DNA of 64,000 nt from Weissella minor (lineage in GTDB: Bacteria; Bacillota; Bacilli; Lactobacillales; Lactobacillaceae): positions 532,921 through 596,920 of the forward strand of contig NZ_JQCD01000024.1 in the NCBI RefSeq assembly GCF_001437425.1, written 5' to 3'. The position numbers and the translations under genes are program-made. Of the stretch, positions 50,451 to 60,388 are shown piece by piece (position 1 is the first letter of the stretch; each line of letters starts with the position of its first letter). A model generated the notes under the pieces. That model was given only the letters and a program-made list of their open reading frames with translations. It was not told where the DNA came from and did not search any database.

Positions 50451-52712
50451 TTAACGCTTAATTTCAACCATTTCGTAGGCTTCAATAACATCACCAATCT
50501 TTTCATCATTGTAGTTTTCAATTGTCAAACCGAAGTCATAACCGTTCTTAACTTCCTTAACATCATCCTTATAACGACGTAGTGTGTTTAACTTACCATC
50601 AAAGATCACAATACCATCACGAATCAAACGTACTGATGAATCACTTGTAATCTTACCAGATGTCACCATACCACCAACAATGGTTCCAACCTTAGATACC
50701 TTGAATAATTCACGAACATCGGCAGTTCCGACAATTTCTTCCTTATATTCAGGATCAAGTTGTCCCTTCATCGCAGCTTCGATTTCATCAATAACGTTAT
50801 AGATAACACTGTGCAAACGAATATCAACATCAGCACTATCAGCTTGTGACTTCGCTTGAGGCGTAGGACGGACGTTAAATCCAATAATAATTGCGCCAGA
50901 AGCTTCAGCCAAAGTTACGTCAGATTCGTTGATGGCACCAACGGCTGTGTGAATGATATCAACTTTAACACCGTCAACATCAATCTTTTGTAATGATCCA
51001 GCTAATGCTTCAACTGAACCTTGTACGTCCGCCTTGATAATAACAGGCACCGACTTCATGTTTTCTTCAGCCATCTTGCTGAACAAGTCAGAAACAGATA
51101 CCACATTATTACGGTTACGATCTTCAAGCAAAGCACGCTTTGAACGTTCTTCACCAGCTGCACGAGCAGACTTTTCGTCTTCAAAGACCACAAAACGGTT
51201 ACCAGCAGATGGTACATCATTCAAACCAGTAATTTCAACTGGTGTTGAAGGCAAGGCTTCCTTAATACGACGACCGCGATCATTAGTCATCGTACGGACA
51301 CGTCCATAGGTGTTCCCAACAACAATTGGGTCTCCCACATGCATCGTTCCTTGTTGCACCAATACAGTTGCGACTGGTCCACGACCTTTATCCAAACGTG
51401 CTTCAACAACTGATCCAGCAGCACGTTGGTCAGGATTTGCTTGCAAGTCCATCACATCAGCTGTCAATACAACCATGTCCAACAATTCATCAATATTGTC
51501 ACCAAACTTGGCTGAAATATTAACAAAGATTGTATCTCCACCATATTCTTCAGGAATCAATTCGTATTGCATTAATTGATTGATAACATTGTCAGGGTTT
51601 GCGCCTGGCTTATCAATCTTGTTAACGGCAACAATAATTGGTGTTCCTGCTGCCTTGGCGTGATGAATCGCTTCAATTGTTTGTGGCATAACACCATCAT
51701 CAGCTGCAACAACCAAGATGGTAATATCAGTGATGTTGGCACCACGAGCACGCATTTCAGTAAAGGCCGCGTGACCTGGTGTGTCCAAGAACGTAATTTC
51801 ACGTCCATCAGTCTTAACTTGGTAAGCACCGATATGTTGCGTAATTCCACCAGCTTCACCATCAGTAATATGTGTATTACGTAGGTAATCCAAAAGGGTT
51901 GTCTTACCGTGGTCAACGTGTCCCATGATTGTCACAACGGGTGCACGTGGTTGAAGATTTTCAGCATTGTTGGCTTCATCTTCAAAAATCTTATCAATGT
52001 CAGAATGGTCAACTTCAACCTTTTCCTTAGCATCAATTCCATAGTCAGTGGCCAACAATTCAATTGTATCGCCATCTAGACTTTGATTTTGATTAACCAT
52101 CACACCAAGCATGAACAACTTCTTAATAATTTCTGTTGCATCACGGTGAATCAACTTCGCGATATCTTGTACGTTCATCCCTACTGAATAGTTCAAAACT
52201 TCTGGTAATGGCTGGTCCTTACGTTGTGGTGCTGCTGGACGTGGCTCATTGTTACGTTGGTTATTGCGGTTTTGTCCCCGCTTACCCTTTTTACCACCAC
52301 GGTTGTTATTGTTCCAACCACCATTACGGTTTTGGTTACGACCTTGGTTATTGTTTTGTGAACGTTGATTATTGTTGTTATTACGATTTTGTTGATTATT
52401 GTTTGCGGGCTTTTTGTCACCTGCAGCTTTTTGTGTCTTATTTGCTGGCTGGCTTTGCTTTTGGTCCGCATTTTGCTTGTTTCCAGCATTTGATGACTTG
52501 GCTGCTGGCTTTGCATCTTGCTTAGCCTTTGGTGCAGCTGATTTTGAAGCTTGTCCCTTTGGTTGAACCTGTTGCTTCAAATGTTGTTCTTGTTTGTCAT
52601 CAATTGTAGACATATGGTTCTTAACGTCATATCCAGCGTCGGTTGCTGCTGACACTAAGTCCTTTGATGAAACATTTAATTCCTTTGCCAATTCATAAAT
52701 TCGCTTGGTCAT
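50451..52712 (-). CDS. infB: translation initiation factor IF-2
   Basis: IF-2 (753 residues) brings fMet-tRNA to 30S and promotes subunit joining. The N-terminal IF2_N helix pair (1-45) is followed by a Lys/Ala/Gln stretch and an Asn-rich tract at 103-155, then a second IF2_N (about 171-225), the G domain with P-loop GHVDHGKTT (264-272), and the C-terminal domains. AGGAGG precedes the ATG. The Asn-rich tract is low complexity and generates artefactual antisense frames. Confidence 0.97.
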   Translation of the reverse strand: MTKRIYELAKELNVSSKDLVSAATDAGYDVKNHMSTIDDKQEQHLKQQVQPKGQASKSAAPKAKQDAKPAAKSSNAGNKQNADQKQSQPANKTQKAAGDKKPANNNQQNRNNNNNQRSQNNNQGRNQNRNGGWNNNNRGGKKGKRGQNRNNQRNNEPRPAAPQRKDQPLPEVLNYSVGMNVQDIAKLIHRDATEIIKKLFMLGVMVNQNQSLDGDTIELLATDYGIDAKEKVEVDHSDIDKIFEDEANNAENLQPRAPVVTIMGHVDHGKTTLLDYLRNTHITDGEAGGITQHIGAYQVKTDGREITFLDTPGHAAFTEMRARGANITDITILVVAADDGVMPQTIEAIHHAKAAGTPIIVAVNKIDKPGANPDNVINQLMQYELIPEEYGGDTIFVNISAKFGDNIDELLDMVVLTADVMDLQANPDQRAAGSVVEARLDKGRGPVATVLVQQGTMHVGDPIVVGNTYGRVRTMTNDRGRRIKEALPSTPVEITGLNDVPSAGNRFVVFEDEKSARAAGEERSKRALLEDRNRNNVVSVSDLFSKMAEENMKSVPVIIKADVQGSVEALAGSLQKIDVDGVKVDIIHTAVGAINESDVTLAEASGAIIIGFNVRPTPQAKSQADSADVDIRLHSVIYNVIDEIEAAMKGQLDPEYKEEIVGTADVRELFKVSKVGTIVGGMVTSGKITSDSSVRLIRDGIVIFDGKLNTLRRYKDDVKEVKNGYDFGLTIENYNDEKIGDVIEAYEMVEIKR

Positions 52713-52723
52713 ATGTCATCCTC

Positions 52724-53029
52724 CTATTGTTCTAAGTATTGTCGCATTTTTTTAGCAAAACCTCGATTTGCAACTGCAATCACAGTTCGCGGCATTCCCG
52801 TTGCATCTGCAAGTTCAGCCTTCGTAAATTTTGTACAAAATGGGACGTCATAACTCGTTGTCTTATCTGTAAATTTCTTTAAACTACTAGAACCACCATC
52901 ACTCGCGAAAAATACCAATGATGCTTTTCCATTGCGGATTGCCTTTAAAGCAATATCTTCGCCGGCTTCTAGTTTACCAGCACGTCGTGCTAGTCCTAGT
53001 AAATTTAATATTTTTTGATCGTTATTCAT
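52724..53029 (-). CDS. ylxQ: L7Ae-like ribosomal/K-turn-binding protein YlxQ
   Basis: A 101-residue L7Ae-family protein (LLGLARRAGKLEAGEDIALKAI, then ASDGGSSSLKKF), a predicted RNA K-turn binder. The start ATG (53029) overlaps the ylxR stop by 8 bases, the coupling usual for this pair; a longer frame upstream starts inside ylxR and lacks a ribosome-binding site. Confidence 0.9.
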   Translation of the reverse strand: MNNDQKILNLLGLARRAGKLEAGEDIALKAIRNGKASLVFFASDGGSSSLKKFTDKTTSYDVPFCTKFTKAELADATGMPRTVIAVANRGFAKKMRQYLEQ

Positions 53030-53318
53030 CGCCAAACAATTCCCGTCGTGCAACTTGATGATCAACATATGCAATCAATTCATCATAAAATGAATCCGGT
53101 AACTTTGTACTAAAAGCCCGGTCAAAAGTGCGTTTTGTCTTCGCTTGGTTGGCTGTTTCAACGTCAAGTTTGATATAAGCGCCGCGACCATTGGCACGAC
53201 CACTTGTATCTAACCCAACTTCTCCTTCAGGAGATTTAACAACTCGCACAAGCTCTTGTTTGGGAACCATTTCACCGGTCACAATGTCTTTGCGCATTGG
53301 AATTTTACGTTGCTTCAT
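53022..53318 (-). CDS. ylxR: YlxR family RNA-binding protein
   Basis: A 98-residue protein of the YlxR/RnpM family, found between nusA and infB in Firmicutes. The conserved blocks MRKDIVTGEMVPKQELVRVV and GRANGRGAYI are present. The first block has Asp where many homologues have Cys (RKCI). AGGAGG precedes the ATG. RnpM in B. subtilis binds RNase P RNA. Confidence 0.92.
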   Translation of the reverse strand: MKQRKIPMRKDIVTGEMVPKQELVRVVKSPEGEVGLDTSGRANGRGAYIKLDVETANQAKTKRTFDRAFSTKLPDSFYDELIAYVDHQVARRELFGDE

Positions 53319-53350
53319 GGCACGTTCCTCCTTATGCAGTTTTAAATAAA

Positions 53351-54463
53351 TTAATCTTCAGTACTACGCTTATCAGCCGCTTCAGGTGCCACACGATCTG
53401 GATTTTCCATTTCTGCAATCACAGCATCACGTTCACTTTCAGGCTTAATATCAATCTTGAAATTCGTCAAACGAGCAGCAAGACGCGCATTTTGTCCACG
53501 CTTACCAATGGCCAATGACAATTGATAATCAGGTACTAGGACGGTTACACCGCGTTCGTTAAGCGGATCAAAAATAACATCAACCACTTCTGCTGGGTTA
53601 AGCGCATTCTTGATAAATTCAACCGGATCTTCAGTCCATTCAACAATATCCATGTTCTCACCAGATAGCTCATTCACAATTGTTTGAACACGTGCACCAC
53701 GTTGTCCAACCATTGTTCCAACTGCATCTAGGTTTTCATTATGTGAATAAACCGCAATCTTTGAACGGTCACCCGCTTCACGCGAAATTGATTTAATTTC
53801 CACAGTTCCATCATAAACTTCAGGCACTTCTGATTCAAATAAACGCTTAACCAAATCAGGATGTGTTCGTGAAACAAAGACTTGTGGTCCCTTCACTTCA
53901 TTTTGAACTTCAGAAACTAATACCTTCATGTGATCACCCATTTGGTATGATTCGTTTGGCATTTGGTCTTCTGGCTTCATGGCTGCTTCTTGCCCACCAG
54001 GCAAAATAACATATAAGAAACGTGAATCTTGACGTTCAGCTTCACCCGTTACAATTTCATCCTTATAAGTGATGAAATTATTATAAACATTACCACGTTC
54101 GGCTTCGCGAACTTTTTGCATAATGATTTGCTTAGCAGTTTGTGCTGCCAAACGTCCAAAATCAGATGGTGTCACTTCAAACTTAATTTCATCACCCAAT
54201 TCGTAAGCCTTATTCTTTGCTAAAGCGTCATCCAATGCCACTTCTTTGTTAGCATCTTCAACTTCTTCAACAACTGTCTTGACTGAGTAAACTTTGATGT
54301 TACCCTTTTTTTGATCAAAAATGACTTCTACATTATCTGCGTCATCATAATTCTTTTCATAAGCCTTCTTTAAAGCTTCTTCAATCGCTTCAACTAAAAC
54401 TTCAGCCTTAATGTTCTTCTCTTCTTCAAGCGCATTAAGAGCTGCAACTAATTCCTTACTCAT
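53351..54463 (-). CDS. nusA: transcription termination/antitermination factor NusA
   Basis: A 370-residue NusA with N-terminal polymerase-binding domain (1-130), S1 domain (about 135-200), and KH1/KH2 domains (GQRGARVQTIVNELSGENMDIVEW near 230; SLAIGKRGQNARLAARLT near 325). The standard Gram-positive form, without the acidic repeats of E. coli NusA. GGAG precedes the ATG. Confidence 0.97.
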   Translation of the reverse strand: MSKELVAALNALEEEKNIKAEVLVEAIEEALKKAYEKNYDDADNVEVIFDQKKGNIKVYSVKTVVEEVEDANKEVALDDALAKNKAYELGDEIKFEVTPSDFGRLAAQTAKQIIMQKVREAERGNVYNNFITYKDEIVTGEAERQDSRFLYVILPGGQEAAMKPEDQMPNESYQMGDHMKVLVSEVQNEVKGPQVFVSRTHPDLVKRLFESEVPEVYDGTVEIKSISREAGDRSKIAVYSHNENLDAVGTMVGQRGARVQTIVNELSGENMDIVEWTEDPVEFIKNALNPAEVVDVIFDPLNERGVTVLVPDYQLSLAIGKRGQNARLAARLTNFKIDIKPESERDAVIAEMENPDRVAPEAADKRSTED

Positions 54464-54481
54464 GTTAACTTCTCCAATTAA

Positions 54482-55171
54482 TTAGAACGTATTTGTATGG
54501 CTTGCTTTTGCAATAATATCTCTTTGAATCGTTACCTGTTGTTCGTCTTCATCTTCAATGGTTAATGCTTCTGGCGTGTAACCAACGAGTTCACCGACAA
54601 ATTCTTTTTGTCCATCAATTTTTCGATAAGTTGAAACACGAACGAACTTTTCTAAGGCCCATTCAAAATCGGCATCACTTGTTAAAATGCGATCTTGGTC
54701 AATTGACAAATGAGTCTGTTTAATTTGATCCATTGGAACTGTAACTTGCGTACGTTTTCCTTTTTTACCAACAACTTCTAAAGTTAATTCTGTAGCTGTT
54801 TTATCAATCAATGATCCAGATAATTCATTTGCATGATCAATCGGTGTTTTAAGCGCAACGGCAATTGTTTTATTTAACGCCCAATTATAATCACGATCTC
54901 GCTTTAATTCGCGTTCGGCCCCAGGTGATGATACATCCAAGAGGTATGCTTCTGGGAACGGATCAGGTTGAATCGCGTCCACATGATTACTAATGAATTC
55001 TGTCAACATCACAAGATCATCCATATTAATGTCACCATCTAGGCGATCCACCAATACACGTAAAACCATATCAGAATCTTGCTTTTCATATTTGACGTCC
55101 CACAAGTCAAAACCTTGTTCTGCTAAGGCATCTGCTAACACAGCCTGTACCTTATCAACAACTTCTGGCAT
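54482..55171 (-). CDS. rimP: ribosome maturation factor RimP with duplicated C-terminal domain
   Basis: RimP helps 30S maturation. Residues 1-90 form RimP_N (DKVQAVLADALAEQGFDLWDV, ending DVSSPGAERELK). The SH3-like RimP_C at about 94-157 (YNWALNKTIAVALK, ending HLSI) appears to be repeated at about 168-229 (FEWALEKFVRVSTY, then EFVGELVGYTPEALTIED, VTIQRDIIAKA). Total length 229 versus about 155 usual. GGGAGG precedes the ATG. First gene of the nusA operon. Confidence 0.92.
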   Translation of the reverse strand: MPEVVDKVQAVLADALAEQGFDLWDVKYEKQDSDMVLRVLVDRLDGDINMDDLVMLTEFISNHVDAIQPDPFPEAYLLDVSSPGAERELKRDRDYNWALNKTIAVALKTPIDHANELSGSLIDKTATELTLEVVGKKGKRTQVTVPMDQIKQTHLSIDQDRILTSDADFEWALEKFVRVSTYRKIDGQKEFVGELVGYTPEALTIEDEDEQQVTIQRDIIAKASHTNTF

Positions 55172-55217
55172 TTTTAAAAACCTCCCTTCAGTTTAAACAC
55201 TCTCTTTAAATAAATTC

Positions 55218-55258
55218 AAAAAAATGAGCGGCCACGACATACATGCCGGGCCACTCAA
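55218..55258 (-). terminator. terminator of the MFS exporter gene
   Basis: TGAGCGGCC/GGCCACTCA stem (one G-U) with a 15-base loop and six T on minus, between the exporter and rimP. Confidence 0.82.
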
Positions 55259-55318
55259 CTAAGAGTCTATTTAATCAACAAATTCATTATAGCATTTGTA
55301 TCATAAACATGCAAGAAA

Positions 55319-56500
55319 TCAACCTGCAAGTCGTTTTTGTGTAAGCATAAAAATTGCGCTTCCCATAAATTGAACCGCTAAAATCGTCAGCACCAATGGG
55401 ACCATTGTCGTGGTTCCACCTAAACCAACGATTGGGGACATAATTCCACCCATCGCATAACGCGTTAGCCCCAGAATTCCTGAAGCCGTTCCACTATCGC
55501 GATGCTCATGCGCCATGGCAATTGCAGTCGTCATACTACTAATACCACCAATTGGTGCCACAATCAAAAAGAATGCAAATGACACCAACAGTAATGATTT
55601 AGGTAAGAAGAGTGTTGTCAGTAATAACAAGCCTCCTAGCACTGATACAGCCATGAAGCGTTTCAAAATTGCTTGTGGCACATGCTTTTCAGCCATCTTT
55701 CCAGAAATACTAGCGCCCAACAAGATCCCAAAACCATTAAAAGCATAAATTGCTGAAAACTCGGGAACTGATACACCAAACATATCTTGTAACACAAATG
55801 ATGAGCCTGCAATATAGGCAAATAATGCCCCCATCATTAATGCTTGAACCAATGTCATTGTCATAAAGAAGCGATTTGTAAACACATGTTTAAAACTGGT
55901 GAATGTGTCTTTCATCGTCACATGTTCAACTTTTTGTTTTGTTTCTGGTAATTTAAAGAAAATAGCAACAACTAAAATTGCGCCAAGTCCGGCCAATAAC
56001 CAAAAAGTGCTGCGCCAATCAGCAATCGCAATCAGGATTCCCCCCAAGACTGGTGCTAAGATTGGGAAAATCCCATTAATAGTTTGATTGATTGCCACAT
56101 TTTTTGTCAGTTGAATGCCTTCAAATGAATCAGTAATAATTGCCAACGAAAGAACTATTCCCGTTGCACCACCAAGACCTTGAATCAAGCGTAAAAAAAT
56201 CAACCATTGAATATTATCACTAACGGCAATCCCAAAAGAAGCTAATGTAAACGCAATAATTCCAATTAAAAGGGGCTTCTTTCGTCCGATACGGTCTGAT
56301 AGTGGCCCAATCAAAACTTGTCCAATTGCCAAACCAAACATCGTCGCTGTAATTGATAACTGCGTCATTGCAGCCGTCGTATGCAATTCTTTTTGTAAAA
56401 CCGGTAATCCAGGTAAGTAAAGATCTAGAGCAAGTGGTCCAAAAGCACTTAATATCCCTAGAATAATGACTTGTGTTGATGTCATTTTTTGTTTTTTCAT
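55319..56500 (-). CDS. Bcr/CflA-family MFS multidrug exporter
   Basis: A 393-residue 12-helix major-facilitator transporter. Motif A GPLSDRIGRKKPLL near 64-77 and FGPLALDLYLPGLPVLQKEL at the N-terminus are hallmarks of the Bcr/CflA drug/H+ antiporter group. Substrates may include bicyclomycin-like drugs or sulfonamides, not shown. AGGAAA precedes the ATG. Separated from mgtE by a terminator. Confidence 0.9.
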   Translation of the reverse strand: MKKQKMTSTQVIILGILSAFGPLALDLYLPGLPVLQKELHTTAAMTQLSITATMFGLAIGQVLIGPLSDRIGRKKPLLIGIIAFTLASFGIAVSDNIQWLIFLRLIQGLGGATGIVLSLAIITDSFEGIQLTKNVAINQTINGIFPILAPVLGGILIAIADWRSTFWLLAGLGAILVVAIFFKLPETKQKVEHVTMKDTFTSFKHVFTNRFFMTMTLVQALMMGALFAYIAGSSFVLQDMFGVSVPEFSAIYAFNGFGILLGASISGKMAEKHVPQAILKRFMAVSVLGGLLLLTTLFLPKSLLLVSFAFFLIVAPIGGISSMTTAIAMAHEHRDSGTASGILGLTRYAMGGIMSPIVGLGGTTTMVPLVLTILAVQFMGSAIFMLTQKRLAG

Positions 56501-56511
56501 ATCATTTCCTC

Positions 56512-56541
56512 AAATAAAAAGGGCTTAAAATTAAGCCCTTG
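56512..56541 (-). terminator. terminator of mgtE
   Basis: AAGGGCTTAA/TTAAGCCCTT stem with five T on minus. Confidence 0.85.
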
Positions 56542-56550
56542 CCTCCAAAA

Positions 56551-57948
56551 CTAGATGCCACCAAAGAGTTTGATGAACAAACCAGCAATATTGAAATAAA
56601 TTAGAACAGACGTTAAGTCGGATAATGTCGAAATAAATGGTCCTGATGCAACTGCGGGGTCAACACCAATCGAATCCATAATCATTGGAATGAACGCACC
56701 AGCAACATTAGCCACCAAAATCGCAATTCCCATCGCTAATCCAACCGCAACCCCTAATAAGACGTCGTGCTTCCAAATAGATACAACGCCGAAAATCGTA
56801 AAGCCGGCAACCACACCAATCGCAACACCAATTAAAATTTCAGACCCTAGCATTTTCCAAATGTTTTCAGATTCTTTAAATGCCAAACGACGCACAGCAA
56901 CCGCCAAAGATTGCGTTCCCGCATTTCCAGCCGTTCCCGTAATTAATGAAATAAACACTGCCAAAATTGGAGCCGTCGCCACTAATCCGTTAAAACTATC
57001 AATAACTGATGCCGTTCCCATTCCCAAAAAGATTAGACCAACTAACCATGGTAAACGCTTTGCAGCTGCTTTCAAGGGATTATCATCATTACTATCAACG
57101 TCAACACCAGCCAAGCGTGAGTAGTCTTCAGTTGCCTCTTCATCAATAACATCAACAATGTCATCAACCATAATAATACCCAGTAATGTATCATCCAAAA
57201 CGACTGGCAGTGAAGTGAAATTATAGTCCGCCATCACGTGCGCAACTTGCTCTTGGTCTTCATCGGGTGTTACTGAAATAATATTCGTGTCCATCACATC
57301 TCGTAAATGTAATTCATCGTTTGCCAACATCAAGGTACGCAAAGAAACAACACCAACTAATTTATTATTATCATTTAACACGTATATGTATGTAATTTGT
57401 TCAGCATCTTCAGCCGCAATTTTAACAGCCTGCATGGCCTCAGGAATTGTATCATTTTCATTAATCGCAATGAACTCGTGACTCATCAATGAACCAGCCG
57501 TCTCATCATCATAATTCAACAGTTCACGAATATCTTGAGAATCATTCTCAGGCATTAATGACAAATACATCCCCAAATCATGGGCATTTAATTCTTCCAA
57601 GAAATCAACTGAATTGTCAGAATACATTTTATCTAACATTTCAGCTGCATATTTTGGTGACATTTCCTTCAATAATTCACTGGGATCTAGGTCATCATCT
57701 AAGGGAATTTCGTCAAAGACATCCGCTAAATCACTCGGATCAAGCCAGTCAATCACTTGTTGGCGTAATTGTGATGGTAAGTTTAAATAAAATTGTCCTT
57801 GGTCATAACCATGCAACTCATCAAAATCAGCTTTAAATGCTTGTTCATGCCCTTGTTCAAGCTCACTAACTAATTTTTTAGCGTGTTCACTAATTTCTTC
57901 ACGCATGTCTTCCGTGATTTCTTCTGCATTATTATTTTCTGCCGCCAT
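56551..57948 (-). CDS. mgtE: magnesium transporter MgtE
   Basis: A 465-residue Mg2+ channel. N domain (about 20-140), CBS pair (about 150-275; DDETAGSLMSHEFIAI, then TSLPVVLDDTLLGIIMVDDIVDVI), and C-terminal five-helix channel with TGTAGNAGTQSLAV and VDPAVASGPFISTLSD pore blocks. AAGGAG precedes the ATG. Last gene of the relQ-nadK-rluD-mgtE operon; no separate Mg riboswitch is visible in the short gap. Confidence 0.95.
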   Translation of the reverse strand: MAAENNNAEEITEDMREEISEHAKKLVSELEQGHEQAFKADFDELHGYDQGQFYLNLPSQLRQQVIDWLDPSDLADVFDEIPLDDDLDPSELLKEMSPKYAAEMLDKMYSDNSVDFLEELNAHDLGMYLSLMPENDSQDIRELLNYDDETAGSLMSHEFIAINENDTIPEAMQAVKIAAEDAEQITYIYVLNDNNKLVGVVSLRTLMLANDELHLRDVMDTNIISVTPDEDQEQVAHVMADYNFTSLPVVLDDTLLGIIMVDDIVDVIDEEATEDYSRLAGVDVDSNDDNPLKAAAKRLPWLVGLIFLGMGTASVIDSFNGLVATAPILAVFISLITGTAGNAGTQSLAVAVRRLAFKESENIWKMLGSEILIGVAIGVVAGFTIFGVVSIWKHDVLLGVAVGLAMGIAILVANVAGAFIPMIMDSIGVDPAVASGPFISTLSDLTSVLIYFNIAGLFIKLFGGI

Positions 57949-57968
57949 AAATAAACTCCTTTCCCATT

Positions 57969-58871
57969 TTAAAGTGTGACTTGATACCCATCTAGTAAGT
58001 CAACCATATCTTCTGGCAACGCACAGGTGGTCTTACGGTCCATTTGGGCGAAAGGATCATAAAAAGTTAATGCATACGCATGCAATGCTTGGCGTGAAAT
58101 ACCCCGATCCATCGGACCACCATAGATTTCATCTCCCACCAAAGGGAAACCAATATGACTAAAATGCACGCGAATTTGATGTGTTCGGCCCGTGTGTAAA
58201 CGTACACGCACTAAAGTCATATTTTCAAAACGGTGCTCAACCCAATATTCAGTTGTTGACTCGCGACCGTCTTCACGTACTTCACGTCGAATAAAATCAC
58301 CATCCATCCGACCAATTGGGCCTTCAATGATGCCATGATCGTCAGGTAAAATACCATCTACAACCGCAAAATAACGCTTGTCGACCGCGTGCGTTTGCAA
58401 CTGCTTATCCAAGAGTCCATGCGCAAAACGATGTTTCGCCAAAAGCGCCACCCCTGACGTAAACCGATCTAAACGGGTCACAACATGTGGGACCAAATCA
58501 GTTGAACCTGAAGCTTGTAAATAACCTTTGACGCGATTAACCATCGTTGTTGAGCGATCGGCTTTTCCCGGAACTGATGTAATCCCTGCGGGTTTATTAA
58601 CAATTAACCAATTTTCATCTTCATATAAGACATCTAATGGTAAATGAGAGATTTCAACAATATCATTTGATTGTTCAGGTGGTAAGGTAATGATGACCTT
58701 TTCCCCCGGTTGAATTTCATCAACGGTGCGTACTTGCTGACCATTGATTTCAACTGCGCCACCCCCACGTTTAATAATTGAAAACATGCGGTGTGACACA
58801 CCTTGTTGTGCTAAAAATGTCTTAATTTTTAAAGGGGTATCATCTTGATTAACCCAGCTAAATGATGCCAC
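57969..58871 (-). CDS. rluD: RluD-family rRNA pseudouridine synthase
   Basis: A 300-residue pseudouridine synthase. N-terminal S4-like part (1-75), catalytic Asp in HVVTRLDRFTSGVALLAKH near 130-148, and LHTGRTHQIRVHF near 225. Exact rRNA target is inferred from the RluA/RluD family. The GTG start uses GGAGGAAAAATA and overlaps the nadK stop by one base. Confidence 0.9.
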   Translation of the reverse strand: MASFSWVNQDDTPLKIKTFLAQQGVSHRMFSIIKRGGGAVEINGQQVRTVDEIQPGEKVIITLPPEQSNDIVEISHLPLDVLYEDENWLIVNKPAGITSVPGKADRSTTMVNRVKGYLQASGSTDLVPHVVTRLDRFTSGVALLAKHRFAHGLLDKQLQTHAVDKRYFAVVDGILPDDHGIIEGPIGRMDGDFIRREVREDGRESTTEYWVEHRFENMTLVRVRLHTGRTHQIRVHFSHIGFPLVGDEIYGGPMDRGISRQALHAYALTFYDPFAQMDRKTTCALPEDMVDLLDGYQVTL

Positions 58872-59686
58872 TATTTTTCCTCCGGTCCAATAAAACTAGT
58901 TTGAATACGATGCCAAAAATTCATATGACGATATTTAGCAAATCGAATTTTGGTTGGTGCTATTTTAAAATCAATCTTTTCCAAATTTTTAGTCACAAAA
59001 TGTAAGGTATCAAAAGCAATTTGCACAGATGAATCCATCGCATCAGGTGATTTAATTGTGACAACATCATGATCACTTAAGATAACTGGTGAACCGAGCG
59101 TTCGAAAAACGCGATTATTAATTGAACCAATTTCAGTCAATTGCATCGCATCAAGATTTGGGCTCACAACCGCTCCGCCGATTGCTTTATTATAGGCAGT
59201 CGACCCACTTGGGGTTGCAATTGATAATCCATCTCCTTTGAAACGCTCAAAATAATTGTCATTAATTAAAACTTCAGCAGAAAGTGTCCCAAATGAGCGT
59301 TTGATAACCACTTCGTTCAAGGCATAAATCGTTTGCTTAACACTTCCCGAGAAATACAAATCTGCTTGCAAAATGGGATATTCAACATATTCCTTTGAAT
59401 CGTGCGTCAAACTATCAACCAATTCATCCAGTTCAAAATCTTGCCAATCGGCATAGAATCCGAGATGCCCCGTATGTACACCAATAAAACGAACTGAATC
59501 TAATTGCGCATCATACTCATGAAAAGCTGACAGTAATGTACCATCGCCGCCCACCGAAATAACAATGTCTGGATTCTCTTGATCAAATTCAATATTTGCA
59601 TCCGGCACTGCCAGAATTTTTGAAGTTAATGCTTCCGCAATATTGATTGAATGTTCATTATCATTTCGGTAGATAGCAATTTTCAT
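58871..59686 (-). CDS. nadK: NAD kinase
   Basis: Phosphorylates NAD to NADP. GGDGT motif (VISVGGDGTLLSAF near 48-61), the TPSGSTAYNKAIGG block near 160-173, length 271. Start ATG at 59686 has GAGGCG at good distance; a longer frame upstream is not supported. Between relQ and rluD in a conserved operon. Confidence 0.95.
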   Translation of the reverse strand: MKIAIYRNDNEHSINIAEALTSKILAVPDANIEFDQENPDIVISVGGDGTLLSAFHEYDAQLDSVRFIGVHTGHLGFYADWQDFELDELVDSLTHDSKEYVEYPILQADLYFSGSVKQTIYALNEVVIKRSFGTLSAEVLINDNYFERFKGDGLSIATPSGSTAYNKAIGGAVVSPNLDAMQLTEIGSINNRVFRTLGSPVILSDHDVVTIKSPDAMDSSVQIAFDTLHFVTKNLEKIDFKIAPTKIRFAKYRHMNFWHRIQTSFIGPEEK

Positions 59687-59707
59687 GATTCGCCTCACTT
59701 TTGCCTG

Positions 59708-60301
59708 TTAGTCATTCGTTTCTTGATGTAAATGTTCAAATATTTCATCAATTTGGTTTGATAAATCAGCAGCAAGTTTTAATTGTTGCTCCATATCTTC
59801 GGTATATTCACCGTTATACTTGTAATTAATTGCATGTTCAATTGTGGCCCAAACATTCATCTGCATTGTTCGAATTTGAATTTCCGCCAACACCTTATGT
59901 TCACCAGTAATTAATTGCAAAGGATATTCAATTACAATATGATATGAGCGATATCCAGACGGCTTACCATTTGTGACATAATCACGTTCCTCTAGAATCG
60001 TCATATCTTTTCTTTGGCGCAATAAATCGACAACTTTATAAATATCATCAGTGAATTGCGTCATGATGCGGACACCTGCCAAATCTTCCATGTCTTTTTC
60101 TAAACGATCCAATTCGATATGGCGTCGTGTCATTTTCTCATTAATTGCATCAACAGCTTTTACGCGACCGGTCACAAATTCAACCGGTGTTTGAATCCCA
60201 GCTAAATTAAATTCTGGGCGCATACCACGTAGCTTTACCTTCAACTCATCGACAGTTTGTTGATAAGGCTGTAGACGCACGGCCCATTCTTTGTCATTCA
60301 T
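59708..60301 (-). CDS. relQ: small alarmone synthetase RelQ (GTP pyrophosphokinase)
   Basis: A 197-residue single-domain (p)ppGpp synthetase without hydrolase, as in RelQ/YjbM. Blocks are EFVTGRVKAVDAINEKM, LAGVRIM, KPSGYRSYHIVIEYP and EIQIRTMQMNVWATIEHAINYKY. Start ATG at 60301 preferred, though spacing from GGAG is long (11); an ATG 6 codons upstream overlaps the GGAG. First gene of the relQ-nadK-rluD-mgtE unit. Confidence 0.93.
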   Translation of the reverse strand: MNDKEWAVRLQPYQQTVDELKVKLRGMRPEFNLAGIQTPVEFVTGRVKAVDAINEKMTRRHIELDRLEKDMEDLAGVRIMTQFTDDIYKVVDLLRQRKDMTILEERDYVTNGKPSGYRSYHIVIEYPLQLITGEHKVLAEIQIRTMQMNVWATIEHAINYKYNGEYTEDMEQQLKLAADLSNQIDEIFEHLHQETND

Positions 60302-60388
60302 AAATAAGTCATCTCCCACGCAAAATTTTCCTTTTTACATTGTACCAAAAATATACCGGCTTGTATTGCCCACTAATCAGATTCCTGC

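Noticed and set aside
52136..52525. Long plus-strand frames opposite infB
   Set aside because: They arise from the low-complexity Asn/Gln codons of IF-2 and have no ribosome-binding site.
57949..57968. Mg2+ riboswitch upstream of mgtE
   Set aside because: The gap to rluD is only about 20 bases; mgtE is inside an operon and cannot have the M-box leader here.
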